DNA from: Moritella sp.
Lineage (GTDB): Bacteria; Pseudomonadota; Gammaproteobacteria; Enterobacterales; Moritellaceae
NCBI RefSeq assembly: GCF_013215705.1
Contig: NZ_JABSQR010000030.1
Span: 1 to 64,000 of the forward strand
Reading direction: 5' to 3'
DNA length: 64,000 nucleotides
Made by a program: the position numbers and the translations under genes. Positions 17,137 through 25,208 of the stretch are shown in pieces. The notes beneath the pieces are model-generated. The model saw nothing but the letters and a program-made list of their open reading frames with translations. It did no database searches and had not been told where the DNA came from. Within the stretch, counting starts at the first letter, position 1; the number at the start of each line of letters is the position of its first letter.

Positions 17137-18282
17137 CTAATACTTTTCGGCAAAATATTGGTTGAGTGCCTGTTGCCATTCTGAACTTTGACGAATATTC
17201 AGCAGAGCACGGTTTAACTGCTCGGTGTAAGGGCTATTATCTTTAATCGCTAAACCATAATTTTGTTTTTCAAATTGATAAGGTAATACTGATATTTGCT
17301 GATAACGTCCTTGCTGTTTTGCAAGTTTCAGCTTGTACTTTAAAACCGCATCATCATCAACAATCGCGTCAATTTCCCCGTCATTAAGCGCGCTGAGCAT
17401 ATCATCAAGGCTGGTAAACGTCTGATGTATTATACCTAAACTCTCCAGATAAATAGACGATGTGGTTGAGACTTTGGTGCCGACATTAAGCTTGATCAGA
17501 TCATAAGGACTTTTTATATCCGTATTGAGCAATCCCAAGGTAAAGGTACTGGCTAACATCGCGGTAATACTGGCAATAAATAAGGTGGATGCAATGGCTA
17601 AAAATACCGTCAATACCCGTCCACTCAAGGTTTTAAATTCAAAATAGTTGAAGGGACCTTTGGTGATGAATAACAGACCAAGAATAAAGGCTTCTAATAA
17701 CTGGGCCCCGGTGGATGGCATTGAATACAGTTTATGATTAACCTTATGTTCGAGCAGGTAAAATATCCAGCCGATAAGCCCAGCACAGATAAGAATAATG
17801 CCAACAACAAGTAATAATGTAGTATTGGTGATGATATTGATAAAAGCAGCGAGGTAACCTTTTTGTTTTACTGCAATGGCCAGATGTGTCTCATAAAATG
17901 AGTGTGAAAAATCCATGCGTAATTCACGTTCAGGTGTGATCGTAATACAGGATATACCCACTTCTATACTGCCATTCTCAACCGCTTCTAATAAGCCCTG
18001 TAACGTGTAATCTTGCATCTCATATTGTAGATCGATACTGTCGGCGATGCGTTCCCACAATAAAATACTCAGTCCTGTGCTGGTGGGTTGTGGTCGGCCA
18101 TTGTCTTGTATACTCATTACAAAAGGCGGACAATGATAACTGCCGACGTTAATGACGGTTCTGCTGAGGTTATTAACTGAACTGCTTATATTAACAAGGG
18201 AACTACTATAGCTATACGATGCCATACTGTATAAATAACAAAATACACACAGTTTTATGAGTGAGCGTAAAAGTGGCGGCAT
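17137..18282 (-). CDS. Prokaryotic ionotropic glutamate receptor-like channel
   Basis: The order in this 381-residue protein is: N-terminal signal or anchor, binding lobe S1 (about 43-140, with ITITPERELRMDFS where the ligand-binding Arg lies), membrane helix about 147-177, a re-entrant-like hydrophobic segment about 195-210, a second helix about 223-249, and lobe S2 (about 257-378, with an Asp-rich AIVDDDAVLKY). This split S1-TM-P-TM-S2 layout is that of GluR0-type ligand-gated channels rather than ordinary solute-binding proteins. The K+ filter TVGYG is absent; the region reads FITKGPFNYF. It should open or signal on binding an amino acid in the periplasm. Ion selectivity and ligand are unknown. 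Confidence 0.78.
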   Translation of the reverse strand: MPPLLRSLIKLCVFCYLYSMASYSYSSSLVNISSSVNNLSRTVINVGSYHCPPFVMSIQDNGRPQPTSTGLSILLWERIADSIDLQYEMQDYTLQGLLEAVENGSIEVGISCITITPERELRMDFSHSFYETHLAIAVKQKGYLAAFINIITNTTLLLVVGIILICAGLIGWIFYLLEHKVNHKLYSMPSTGAQLLEAFILGLLFITKGPFNYFEFKTLSGRVLTVFLAIASTLFIASITAMLASTFTLGLLNTDIKSPYDLIKLNVGTKVSTTSSIYLESLGIIHQTFTSLDDMLSALNDGEIDAIVDDDAVLKYKLKLAKQQGRYQQISVLPYQFEKQNYGLAIKDNSPYTEQLNRALLNIRQSSEWQQALNQYFAEKY

Positions 18283-18338
18283 AACAATCCTTAATGTTTG
18301 GTCAAAAGCGCAGTGTTAAACTCTGTCAAAGGTCAGAT

Positions 18339-18415
18339 GTATACTTCAAGATGCCTTCGTTCGGCTTGCCCTGCTCGTCTCTGATATAGCCTCTTGAAGT
18401 AACTTGGGTATATAT
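18339..18415. repeat. Full palindromic copy of the TATACCCAAG repeat
   Basis: GTATACTTCAAGATGCC at the left and CTCTTGAAGTAACTTGGGTA at the right form the two arms of a 77-bp element with a non-palindromic centre. It lies between the channel gene and the META lipoprotein. Confidence 0.7.
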
Positions 18416-18463
18416 TGTTATTAGCTTATTAGTTTAGTGGAAAACGGAAAAAGGTTTATTAAT

Positions 18464-19255
18464 ATGAAGTTTAAATTACCAGCATCTTTATTGTTAACTG
18501 GGTTGTTAAGCGGGCTACTCATCGGCTGTACCAGCACAAGCCAAAGTGCAGCTGAAACGAATGATACTAGTACTCATTATGATGAAAGTGCTAACACTGT
18601 TGCCGTTAAAATGGAAACATATTGGATTGCGCCTGAACGTGTTGCTTGTCAGGGTATCGCGCCGATGCAGTGCTTGGTGGTGAATAAAGTGGTGGATGGT
18701 AAAACCAGTGAATGGCAGTTCTTTTATAATAATATTGCCGGTTTTGAATATGTGCCGGGTTCGTTTTATAAATTATCGGTAGAGACGGCTGAAGTTAAGA
18801 ATCCGGCGGCGGATGCCTCAAGAATATCGTACAAGCTGATTGACGAAATAGATAAAGCGCCGCGACATTATTTAGATAACACCATGTTAACCGAGAGCCG
18901 CAAGTGGAATTTAAAGCAACTTACTGGTCTGAAAGGTATTAACCCGCAAGCGTTCCCACAACCGGCCAATATTACCATTGCTGGAGATGGTTTCTCGGGC
19001 TTTGCTGGCTGTAATAATATGTTTGGCCAGATCAAGCATTTGTTTGAAGCAACAGATTTGAATAATTCATTACTCAAATTAGGTCCTATTGGTTCAACGC
19101 TAATGGCCTGTGCAGATCCAAAGGCCAATGCGGTAGAGCAAAAACTACATCAAACACTTGGTATGGTGAATGCTTTGCAGGTAGAGTGGCCATTTTTGAA
19201 TATGTATCAAAATGATGAATTGTTGATCCAGTTTGTCGCTGAGGACTGGGACTAG
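18464..19255 (+). CDS. Lipoprotein with DUF4377 and META (HslJ-like) domains
   Basis: From the ATG at 18464 (AAAGG 9 bases upstream) the 263-residue product has a lipoprotein signal (LLLTGLLSGLLIGC). Residues about 45-120 match DUF4377 (VACQGIAPMQCLVV, FEYVPGSFYKL) and about 145-260 match the META/HslJ domain (WNLKQLTG, GDGFSGFAGCNNMFG, STLMACADP). META proteins are envelope proteins linked to stress and drug tolerance, with no defined biochemical activity. A GTG at 18437 would add nine polar residues and is less likely. Confidence 0.83.
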   Translation: MKFKLPASLLLTGLLSGLLIGCTSTSQSAAETNDTSTHYDESANTVAVKMETYWIAPERVACQGIAPMQCLVVNKVVDGKTSEWQFFYNNIAGFEYVPGSFYKLSVETAEVKNPAADASRISYKLIDEIDKAPRHYLDNTMLTESRKWNLKQLTGLKGINPQAFPQPANITIAGDGFSGFAGCNNMFGQIKHLFEATDLNNSLLKLGPIGSTLMACADPKANAVEQKLHQTLGMVNALQVEWPFLNMYQNDELLIQFVAEDWD

Positions 19256-19292
19256 ATCATTTAGTGCTTAGCGGACCTTACCTGTAAGATTG

Positions 19293-19760
19293 CTAGGCTA
19301 TATTAAGCGCTATGCGCTCGATTAACTTTATGTCACGACTAAATTGCACTGCAAGTAATTGTGTATCAGCTTCCCAACGCATTACTGTTGTCGGTATCAC
19401 ATCGGTAAAATAATTGTCAAACTTAATGATGATGTGTTCACCAATGCTAAATTGACTTTCGGTTTGAACTTTCGCTAACATCCCTGATTTTGAGATATTT
19501 ATTACTTGAACAGGGATTTTGAAAAAATCAAATAAACCGAGTTTATCTACATATAATAGCGGATACGGGGCCCAATAATTATAGCGCGTGTGGTCACGAT
19601 TTAGCTTGAATGATAGATCTTTGGTTACGCTGAACATGCTATATCCGTATATATTTGCAAAAACGCAAATTGGGTGTTCTAGATTTATCCAATATAGCTT
19701 AAACGCATAAATTATCCTAATTAACAGATTGTAAAAATAAGCTTTTCTGGTTTTCGTCAT
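19293..19760 (-). CDS. PilZ-domain-like protein
   Basis: The C-terminal half has the core of a PilZ fold: INISKSGMLAKVQTE, then GEHIIIKFD, then TTVMRWEADTQLLAVQF. PilZ domains bind cyclic di-GMP, but the conserved RxxxR is not clearly seen; RDHTRYNYW near residue 55 could stand in for it. The start is uncertain: 19760 gives 155 residues with an extra N-terminal segment, and the ATG at 19637 gives 114. Neither has a strong ribosome site. It converges on the META lipoprotein gene. Confidence 0.62.
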   Translation of the reverse strand: MTKTRKAYFYNLLIRIIYAFKLYWINLEHPICVFANIYGYSMFSVTKDLSFKLNRDHTRYNYWAPYPLLYVDKLGLFDFFKIPVQVINISKSGMLAKVQTESQFSIGEHIIIKFDNYFTDVIPTTVMRWEADTQLLAVQFSRDIKLIERIALNIA

Positions 19761-19868
19761 TGATCTTAATCAAGTGAGGCAGAATGTTTGTTGTACTTAA
19801 TGCTGTTCTTCATTAAAATACTAATACTAATACTAATACGAATTGTTACTATTAAGGTGTTTTTAACT

Positions 19869-20540
19869 GTGTCACAAATTCTCATCGTCGATGATGATAT
19901 ACCACTATGTGAATTATTAACTGAAGTATTAGTCGAAGATGGCTACCAGGTGCATAGCGTACACTGCGGTGAAAGTGCGCTCGATTATATGCAGGCTAAA
20001 CCTGTTGATTTGGTATTGCTTGATGTGATGTTGCCCAATATTAATGGTTTGCAAGTGGCTAGGCGTATCTGTCAACGTTTTGCGACGCCGATTTTAATGC
20101 TAACGGCACTCGCGGATGAAAGTGCGATGCTGGATTGTTTGCAGGCTGGGGCTGATCAGTATATTGCTAAACCGTACAGCGTGCCGGAATTATTAACCCG
20201 TATTCAAGTGATGTTACGTCGTGTTGGTCTAGAAAAGCAAAGACAAAACTTGGGTGGCGATAGTTCTATTCTTATGCAGTTATCGCGCTTGTCATTGACT
20301 GGAACCGAAGCTGAATTACTTGAGTACCTGGTTTCACGCCATGAAATTGTGGTATCGAAAGCTGAATTGCAGAAACAAGTATTAAAGAAAGATTTATGTC
20401 CATTTGATCGTAATTTAGATATGCATATTAGTAATATTCGCCGCAAAATGGTGCAATCTGGTCTGTCTAAATTACATATCAAAACGGTACGCGGTAAAGG
20501 TTATAGCTTTTTTGAGCACGTAGGAAGCATGGCTGTATGA
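19869..20540 (+). CDS. CpxR-like response regulator (OmpR family)
   Basis: I start at the GTG at 19869, preceded by AAGGTG, because it gives the family N-terminus MSQILIVDDDIPL; upstream codons are hydrophobic and unrelated. The receiver domain has Asp52 in LVLLDVMLP and Lys in AKPYSVPEL. The C-terminal winged helix contains FDRNLDMHISNIRRKM and TVRGKGYSF, which is strongly CpxR-like. It overlaps the kinase gene by ATGA. In this place it may control the siderophore receptor or envelope stress genes. Confidence 0.87.
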   Translation: MSQILIVDDDIPLCELLTEVLVEDGYQVHSVHCGESALDYMQAKPVDLVLLDVMLPNINGLQVARRICQRFATPILMLTALADESAMLDCLQAGADQYIAKPYSVPELLTRIQVMLRRVGLEKQRQNLGGDSSILMQLSRLSLTGTEAELLEYLVSRHEIVVSKAELQKQVLKKDLCPFDRNLDMHISNIRRKMVQSGLSKLHIKTVRGKGYSFFEHVGSMAV

Positions 20541-21283
20541 ATCTAGCTTGTGTAAAAGCGGCAAGGCAGTTGTTTTTTTTAGGTGATCGTCAAGGACTGG
20601 CATTTCGTTTATTCAGTTATTTTGCCATTACGTTGGTATTGATCCTTAGCTTACAAAGTATTGCTGAAATGGCGTTAGTACGGGTACTGTTACAGCTACC
20701 CGCCACCGTTAAAACGGAAATGTTAGATCTTGCCGAACAGGCTAATCGGTTACTTGACAGTAAAGACAGTGAAGGGAATGTCGACCGACCTAAACTGGCA
20801 GAATGGGAGATGACGCAATCTAGCTATTTATTTGTACTTAACGATAACCTTGAAGAAGTGAGTACGCGTGTTATGCACCCACACTTTAAGTTTAAATTAC
20901 GCTATATTCGTCCGCTTAATACCATTTTAGAGAATAAAGTGAATAAGCCCGTCATTGCATTACCGCTACGGCCTGGTTATCAGTTAATCGTACAGTTTTC
21001 TGATAAGCAGCATCCTGCCCATAATTTCCCTTATTATTTTGCTGCGATCCAATTTGTGATCACTAGTATATTACTCGCCATTTTTTCATTACTGCTTGCG
21101 CGGCATTTACAGCAGCCCTTGCATCGTTTACAAGCTGCGAGTCGCGGTTTGGCTGAAGGTAATTTTAGTATTCGGGTATCTCATAAAGTCGGTAATAGTG
21201 TGACTGAGTTTAATCAGCTGGCACAAGATCTAGATTATATGGCAGAACGCATTCATGATTTAATTGCGAAGCAGAAAAATTGA
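20537..21283 (+). CDS. CpxA-like sensor kinase, N-terminal part (frame-split)
   Basis: This frame encodes an N-terminal membrane helix, a periplasmic sensor of about 130 residues, a second helix (FVITSILLAIFSLLLARHL) and a HAMP domain (LQAASRGLAEGNFSIRV), ending at LIAKQKN and a TGA. The kinase core continues in the -1 frame at 21280. Adding one A to the run of five A at 21275-21279 would join them as AKQKKLITDVSHELR, the expected consensus. Together the two parts make 465 residues, close to CpxA. Without repair the product has no kinase activity. Confidence 0.8.
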   Translation: MNLACVKAARQLFFLGDRQGLAFRLFSYFAITLVLILSLQSIAEMALVRVLLQLPATVKTEMLDLAEQANRLLDSKDSEGNVDRPKLAEWEMTQSSYLFVLNDNLEEVSTRVMHPHFKFKLRYIRPLNTILENKVNKPVIALPLRPGYQLIVQFSDKQHPAHNFPYYFAAIQFVITSILLAIFSLLLARHLQQPLHRLQAASRGLAEGNFSIRVSHKVGNSVTEFNQLAQDLDYMAERIHDLIAKQKN

Positions 21284-21933
21284 TCACGGATGTATCGCAT
21301 GAGCTAAGAACACCGTTAGCAAGGCATAGTTTGATCCTACATTTATTACGCAAACGTTGTCCTGATGACGTCAGTGATTTATTAGATAAACTTGATAATG
21401 AATCAGCCGAAATGAATAACCTAGTGAGTGAGATCCTTGAATTTAGTCGTTTAGAGCATGAAAGTTTATCGGTTAACTTAGTGCCGACACAGCTTGAATC
21501 CTTGTGTCAGATCCAAGTGATGCAAAATGAAATAGATTTAAAACCGCAACAATCACTGCGAGTCGAGCTGGATAATGCGACGCCTATGGTACTTGCTGAT
21601 AATCGCTTATGTTTAAGATCGATTAAAAATGTGTTTGATAATGCCATTAAGTATGCGGGGGAGAATGCCGCTATCGTATTAACTGTTAGCCAACAAGACC
21701 AATATGTTGAAGTAACTATTGCTGATGATGGCATCGGTATTCCTACACAGCAGTTAGAGCGTGTCTTTGATCCGTTTGTACGTATTGAGCAAGCGAGAAA
21801 TAAACAGTCTGGTGGTTACGGACTGGGGCTTGCCATTGTAAAGGAAGCGATGCTGATCATGCGTGGTGAAGCGGTTGCGGAACTTAATGTAAATAATGGC
21901 GTCACGGTAAAACTACGATTCCCTATTCAATAA
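21280..21933 (+). CDS. CpxA-like sensor kinase, catalytic part (frame-split)
   Basis: The second frame starts with LITDVSHELRTPLAR, where the His is the phospho-acceptor, followed by the ATPase domain (IKNVFDNAIKYAG, IADDGIGIP, SGGYGLGLAIVKEAM). It overlaps the upstream stop by four bases (TTGA), so a TTG start with coupled translation is possible, but the dimerisation linker would be lost. It is more likely the downstream half of one frameshifted gene. A terminator hairpin follows. Confidence 0.8.
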   Translation: MITDVSHELRTPLARHSLILHLLRKRCPDDVSDLLDKLDNESAEMNNLVSEILEFSRLEHESLSVNLVPTQLESLCQIQVMQNEIDLKPQQSLRVELDNATPMVLADNRLCLRSIKNVFDNAIKYAGENAAIVLTVSQQDQYVEVTIADDGIGIPTQQLERVFDPFVRIEQARNKQSGGYGLGLAIVKEAMLIMRGEAVAELNVNNGVTVKLRFPIQ

Positions 21934-21962
21934 TAGCGATTAATCACTAAAGTTTTATGAAT

Positions 21963-21995
21963 ACGGCTTATTTCATATTGAAATGAGCCGTTTTT
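21963..21995 (+). terminator. Terminator after the CpxRA-like genes
   Basis: ACGGCTTATTTCA pairs with TGAAATGAGCCGT around a three-base loop, followed by TTTTT. Confidence 0.82.
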
Positions 21996-22086
21996 ATGTG
22001 CGCGACTGCTTAATAAGCATCCTATCTATGTGTTTCATTAAAATTTACATTTGCTACAAATGCAAAGAATGTAAATTTGATGCAAA

Positions 22087-22101
22087 TGGTAATGATTATC
22101 A
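22087..22101 (+). promoter_or_regulatory. Fur box upstream of the siderophore receptor
   Basis: TGGTAATGATTATCA matches the 7-1-7 Fur consensus at 13 of 14 defined positions and sits 84 bases before the receptor start, where promoters usually lie. Confidence 0.78.
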
Positions 22102-22184
22102 ATTAATCTTCTGTTCATCAAGTCGACCTACAGCAGTAGGCTAACGTTTAATTTAATGAAAAAATGAATCGGAGATAACGGAAT

Positions 22185-24269
22185 ATGTTTTGTAAAACTC
22201 GATTAGCTGTCGTGATCGCGACGGTACTTGCAGCGCCTGGTGCTTATTCTACTGAAACGGTAGAAACAGATGAGCACATGGAAGTTGTAGGTCGTGATTA
22301 TGGTTTTAAAGTTGATACTAATAGTACTGCAATGCGTGTTGAAGCAACACAGCTTGAAACACCGGGACAAGTCACGGTTATTGACGAACAGCTAATTGAT
22401 GAGCAAAGAGCAAGCACACTCGGTAATGTACTTAAAAATGATTCAAGTATTTCTTCTGGTAAGACTGATCGTAACCGTGAATCATTCAAGCTACGTGGTT
22501 TTGATTTACAAAGTAGCAGTGGTTTCCTACGTGATGGTAAGCAGCATTGGTCGCACTACCGTCAACCAATTGAACTACTCGAGCGCGTTGAAATACTTAA
22601 AGGCCCTGCAGGTCTACTTTACGGTAAATCAGCGCCTGGTGGCCTCGTAAACATGGTGGCTAAAAAACCAACTTACGAAACCCAAATTAATATTAGCCAA
22701 GATTTAGGCTCTAACAATGATTCACGTACCACTGCGGATATCAGTGGTTCATTAAATGATGACCAAACTTTACGTGCCCGTGCGATTGTGTCTAAGCAGA
22801 GCTACGACTCATGGCGTACATACAGCGATGGTAGTACACCGTCGACTGAACGTTTTGTTGGTGGTCTATTTGTTGATTATGACTTAAATGACAAAGTAAC
22901 TTTATCATTACATTACGATAAGACTAATGATAACGGTAGTGTTGATTCAGGTGCGTATATTGTTGATGGTAAGCCAGTTTTGGGTGAAGAGCACATCTGG
23001 GATGCACAATGGTCAACGATTGAAAATGACGTTGAAAATGCTGGTTTCGATATTGCGGCACAATTATCTGACAACTGGGCTCTTAAGGTAGGTTATAACC
23101 ACCAAGATTTCAGACGTAATGATGTTGAAACTCGCACAACAGCTAGAAGTTATAATTCTACAAATGGCACTGTTACTTACAAGGGGTTCGATCGTCGAGA
23201 TCACTGGGTATTTAATACCGCATTCATCGACCTTGTTGGTGAATTTGATGCGCTAGGTATGCAGCATCAAACATTGGTCGGTGCAAACTGGTTAGGTTAT
23301 TACTATTCGGGAGTTACTTACAGTGGCAATTCAACGATTGGTGTTATTGGTGACCCGTTTAAAAAGGATATTAATTATTCAAAAGCTCTTCGTATTAGTT
23401 TAACTGAACGTGACTCTTACGGTATTTATGTTCAAGATATGGTGACTGTTAACGACCAATGGCAAGTGCTTGCTGGATTACGCTTTGACCGTGAAGTAAA
23501 TAAAGATAATACACATAACAATGTACTTCCAAAATTAGGACTGATTTATCATCCGAAAGAAAATGGTTCGATTTATGCGACTTACTCAGAAAGCTTTGAG
23601 CCGAAAGATCCTATTAATGATGTAGACGATATTAACAATGGTACGGAGTTAGACCCTGTTAAGGGTAAGCTATATGAGATTGGTTCGAAATGGGAACTAA
23701 TGGATAACCAGCTGTTTGTATCGGGTGCAATCTTCGATATTACTCAAGAGAACATCGTTATCTCTCAAGATACTGATAATAATCCTGGTAATCCGGACGA
23801 AACTGAAACAACACAAGCAGGTAAGCAAGTTCACCGTGGTGTTGAATTTAATGCGATGGGTTATGTAACTGAAGCATTCTCGCTAAGCGGTTCTATGACT
23901 TACTTAGATGCGACGATTCATGATGAATTCAAACCTGAACGTGATGGTAATCGTCCAGCTGACGTAGCTGAGTTCTCTGCAAGTGTTTGGACTCGTTACT
24001 CTTTTGCTAACAACACCGATGTAAACTTAGGTGCTATCTATGTTGGCGAACGTTTCGGTAATGTAGAAAATACTTATAAGAAAGATGCTTACACACGTTT
24101 TGATACCGGTATTGCGCACACCATTAATTACGATAAAGACATGGACCTAGTATTACGTTTCAACATCGAAAACTTGTTTGATACGGATTACTTGGCCGGT
24201 GGTGGTGACAAAAATACTGTATTAGGTGAAGGTCGTAATTACATGGCTTCAATCCAATTACGTTATTAA
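22185..24269 (+). CDS. TonB-dependent siderophore receptor
   Basis: The 694-residue protein has a signal peptide ending near APGAYS, a TonB-box-like HMEVVG near residue 31, a plug domain (TPGQVTVIDEQLIDEQ, FKLRGFD, VEILKGPAGLLYGKSAPGGL) and a C-terminal barrel ending in a family-typical aromatic strand (YMASIQLRY). The plug is of the FhuA/FpvA type that takes up ferric siderophores. The Fur box upstream implies iron repression. The energiser genes follow directly and the CpxRA-like pair precedes it. The siderophore is not predictable. Confidence 0.92.
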   Translation: MFCKTRLAVVIATVLAAPGAYSTETVETDEHMEVVGRDYGFKVDTNSTAMRVEATQLETPGQVTVIDEQLIDEQRASTLGNVLKNDSSISSGKTDRNRESFKLRGFDLQSSSGFLRDGKQHWSHYRQPIELLERVEILKGPAGLLYGKSAPGGLVNMVAKKPTYETQINISQDLGSNNDSRTTADISGSLNDDQTLRARAIVSKQSYDSWRTYSDGSTPSTERFVGGLFVDYDLNDKVTLSLHYDKTNDNGSVDSGAYIVDGKPVLGEEHIWDAQWSTIENDVENAGFDIAAQLSDNWALKVGYNHQDFRRNDVETRTTARSYNSTNGTVTYKGFDRRDHWVFNTAFIDLVGEFDALGMQHQTLVGANWLGYYYSGVTYSGNSTIGVIGDPFKKDINYSKALRISLTERDSYGIYVQDMVTVNDQWQVLAGLRFDREVNKDNTHNNVLPKLGLIYHPKENGSIYATYSESFEPKDPINDVDDINNGTELDPVKGKLYEIGSKWELMDNQLFVSGAIFDITQENIVISQDTDNNPGNPDETETTQAGKQVHRGVEFNAMGYVTEAFSLSGSMTYLDATIHDEFKPERDGNRPADVAEFSASVWTRYSFANNTDVNLGAIYVGERFGNVENTYKKDAYTRFDTGIAHTINYDKDMDLVLRFNIENLFDTDYLAGGGDKNTVLGEGRNYMASIQLRY

Positions 24270-24293
24270 TAACATAATCTAAGCCTTCATAAA

Positions 24294-24340
24294 CAGCAAT
24301 AATCGACTCTTTATTCCATAGATGTCGGTTATTGCTTTTT
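24294..24340 (+). terminator. Terminator between the receptor and the TonB2 cluster
   Basis: AGCAATAATCGAC pairs with GTCGGTTATTGCT and is followed by TTTTT. The next operon therefore has its own promoter or depends on read-through. Confidence 0.75.
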
Positions 24341-24383
24341 GTGGTTTTATTCCTTTTAAATTTAACTCGAATGTTGATTAATT

Positions 24384-25208
24384 ATGCTTTTAAATAAATC
24401 TTACTCTCTGATACTCGTTGCTGCACTTAGCTGTATCACGTTTAGCCATGTCGTGTCTGCGCAAGCTAATGATAGTGCACAAGCTAATAACAGTGCCCAA
24501 GCAATGAATAACGCCCAAGCCCTGACGCAAAAAATGAATAATACTGCAGCCAACAGTCAGCAGAAAATTGATAAGAGTGCAGATCGTACTTTAAGCATGC
24601 AAGCAGAAATAGAACGCCTGCAGGAAGAAGTCGACAACTTAGCGGTATATCGCGACCATCTTGCTAAATTAGTTAACAATCAAAACCAAGAGTTAGATAG
24701 CTTGGACGAACAATTACAAGGTATTCAAACTACCCGCCAAGGCATAGTACCACTCATGTACAAAATGCTGGCTGGGTTAGATGAGATTATTAATACCGGT
24801 AAACCGATTAAAAAACAGCTGCGCCTAGCACGCCTAGAAAAATTAAACGTCATGATGGGCCTGGCGAATGTCAGCGATGCTGAAAAGTACCGCCGTATTT
24901 TAGAAGCCTATCAAATCGAGATTGATTACGGCACTAAGTTGGGCGTGTACCAAAGCGAGATTGCATTGGCGTCATTGGGTCAATCTATCACGGTAGACTT
25001 GTTACACCTTGGCCGTATTGCATTTGTTGCGCGTAGTTTAGATAGCCAAAATTATTGGCAGTGGCATGACCAACGTCAGCTATGGGTAACGATTTCTGAA
25101 CAAACAAATGATATCGATAAAGCCTTCAAAATGGCTAATAAACAAATTGCACCCAGTTTAATATCTCTTCCTGTGACCACTGCGCAACGTGTAGGTAATA
25201 CTCAATGA
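24384..25208 (+). CDS. DUF3450 family periplasmic protein of the TonB2 cluster
   Basis: A signal peptide ends near HVVSA; next come four 6-residue repeats (AQANDS, AQANNS, AQAMNN, AQALTQ; residues 26-49), then a long coiled coil (MQAEIERLQEEVDNL) and the DUF3450 body (IVPLMYKMLAGLDEII, YQIEIDYGTKLGVYQ, QNYWQWHDQRQLWV). In Vibrio the equivalent gene opens the TonB2 operon and is needed with TtpC. No strong ribosome site is visible. It overlaps the next gene by ATGA. Confidence 0.85.
   Translation: MLLNKSYSLILVAALSCITFSHVVSAQANDSAQANNSAQAMNNAQALTQKMNNTAANSQQKIDKSADRTLSMQAEIERLQEEVDNLAVYRDHLAKLVNNQNQELDSLDEQLQGIQTTRQGIVPLMYKMLAGLDEIINTGKPIKKQLRLARLEKLNVMMGLANVSDAEKYRRILEAYQIEIDYGTKLGVYQSEIALASLGQSITVDLLHLGRIAFVARSLDSQNYWQWHDQRQLWVTISEQTNDIDKAFKMANKQIAPSLISLPVTTAQRVGNTQ
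24459..24530 (+). repeat. Four 18-bp tandem repeats within the DUF3450 gene
   Basis: Four in-frame units of about 18 bp encode AQANDS, AQANNS, AQAMNN and AQALTQ just after the signal peptide. Copy-number change would keep the frame. Confidence 0.75.
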
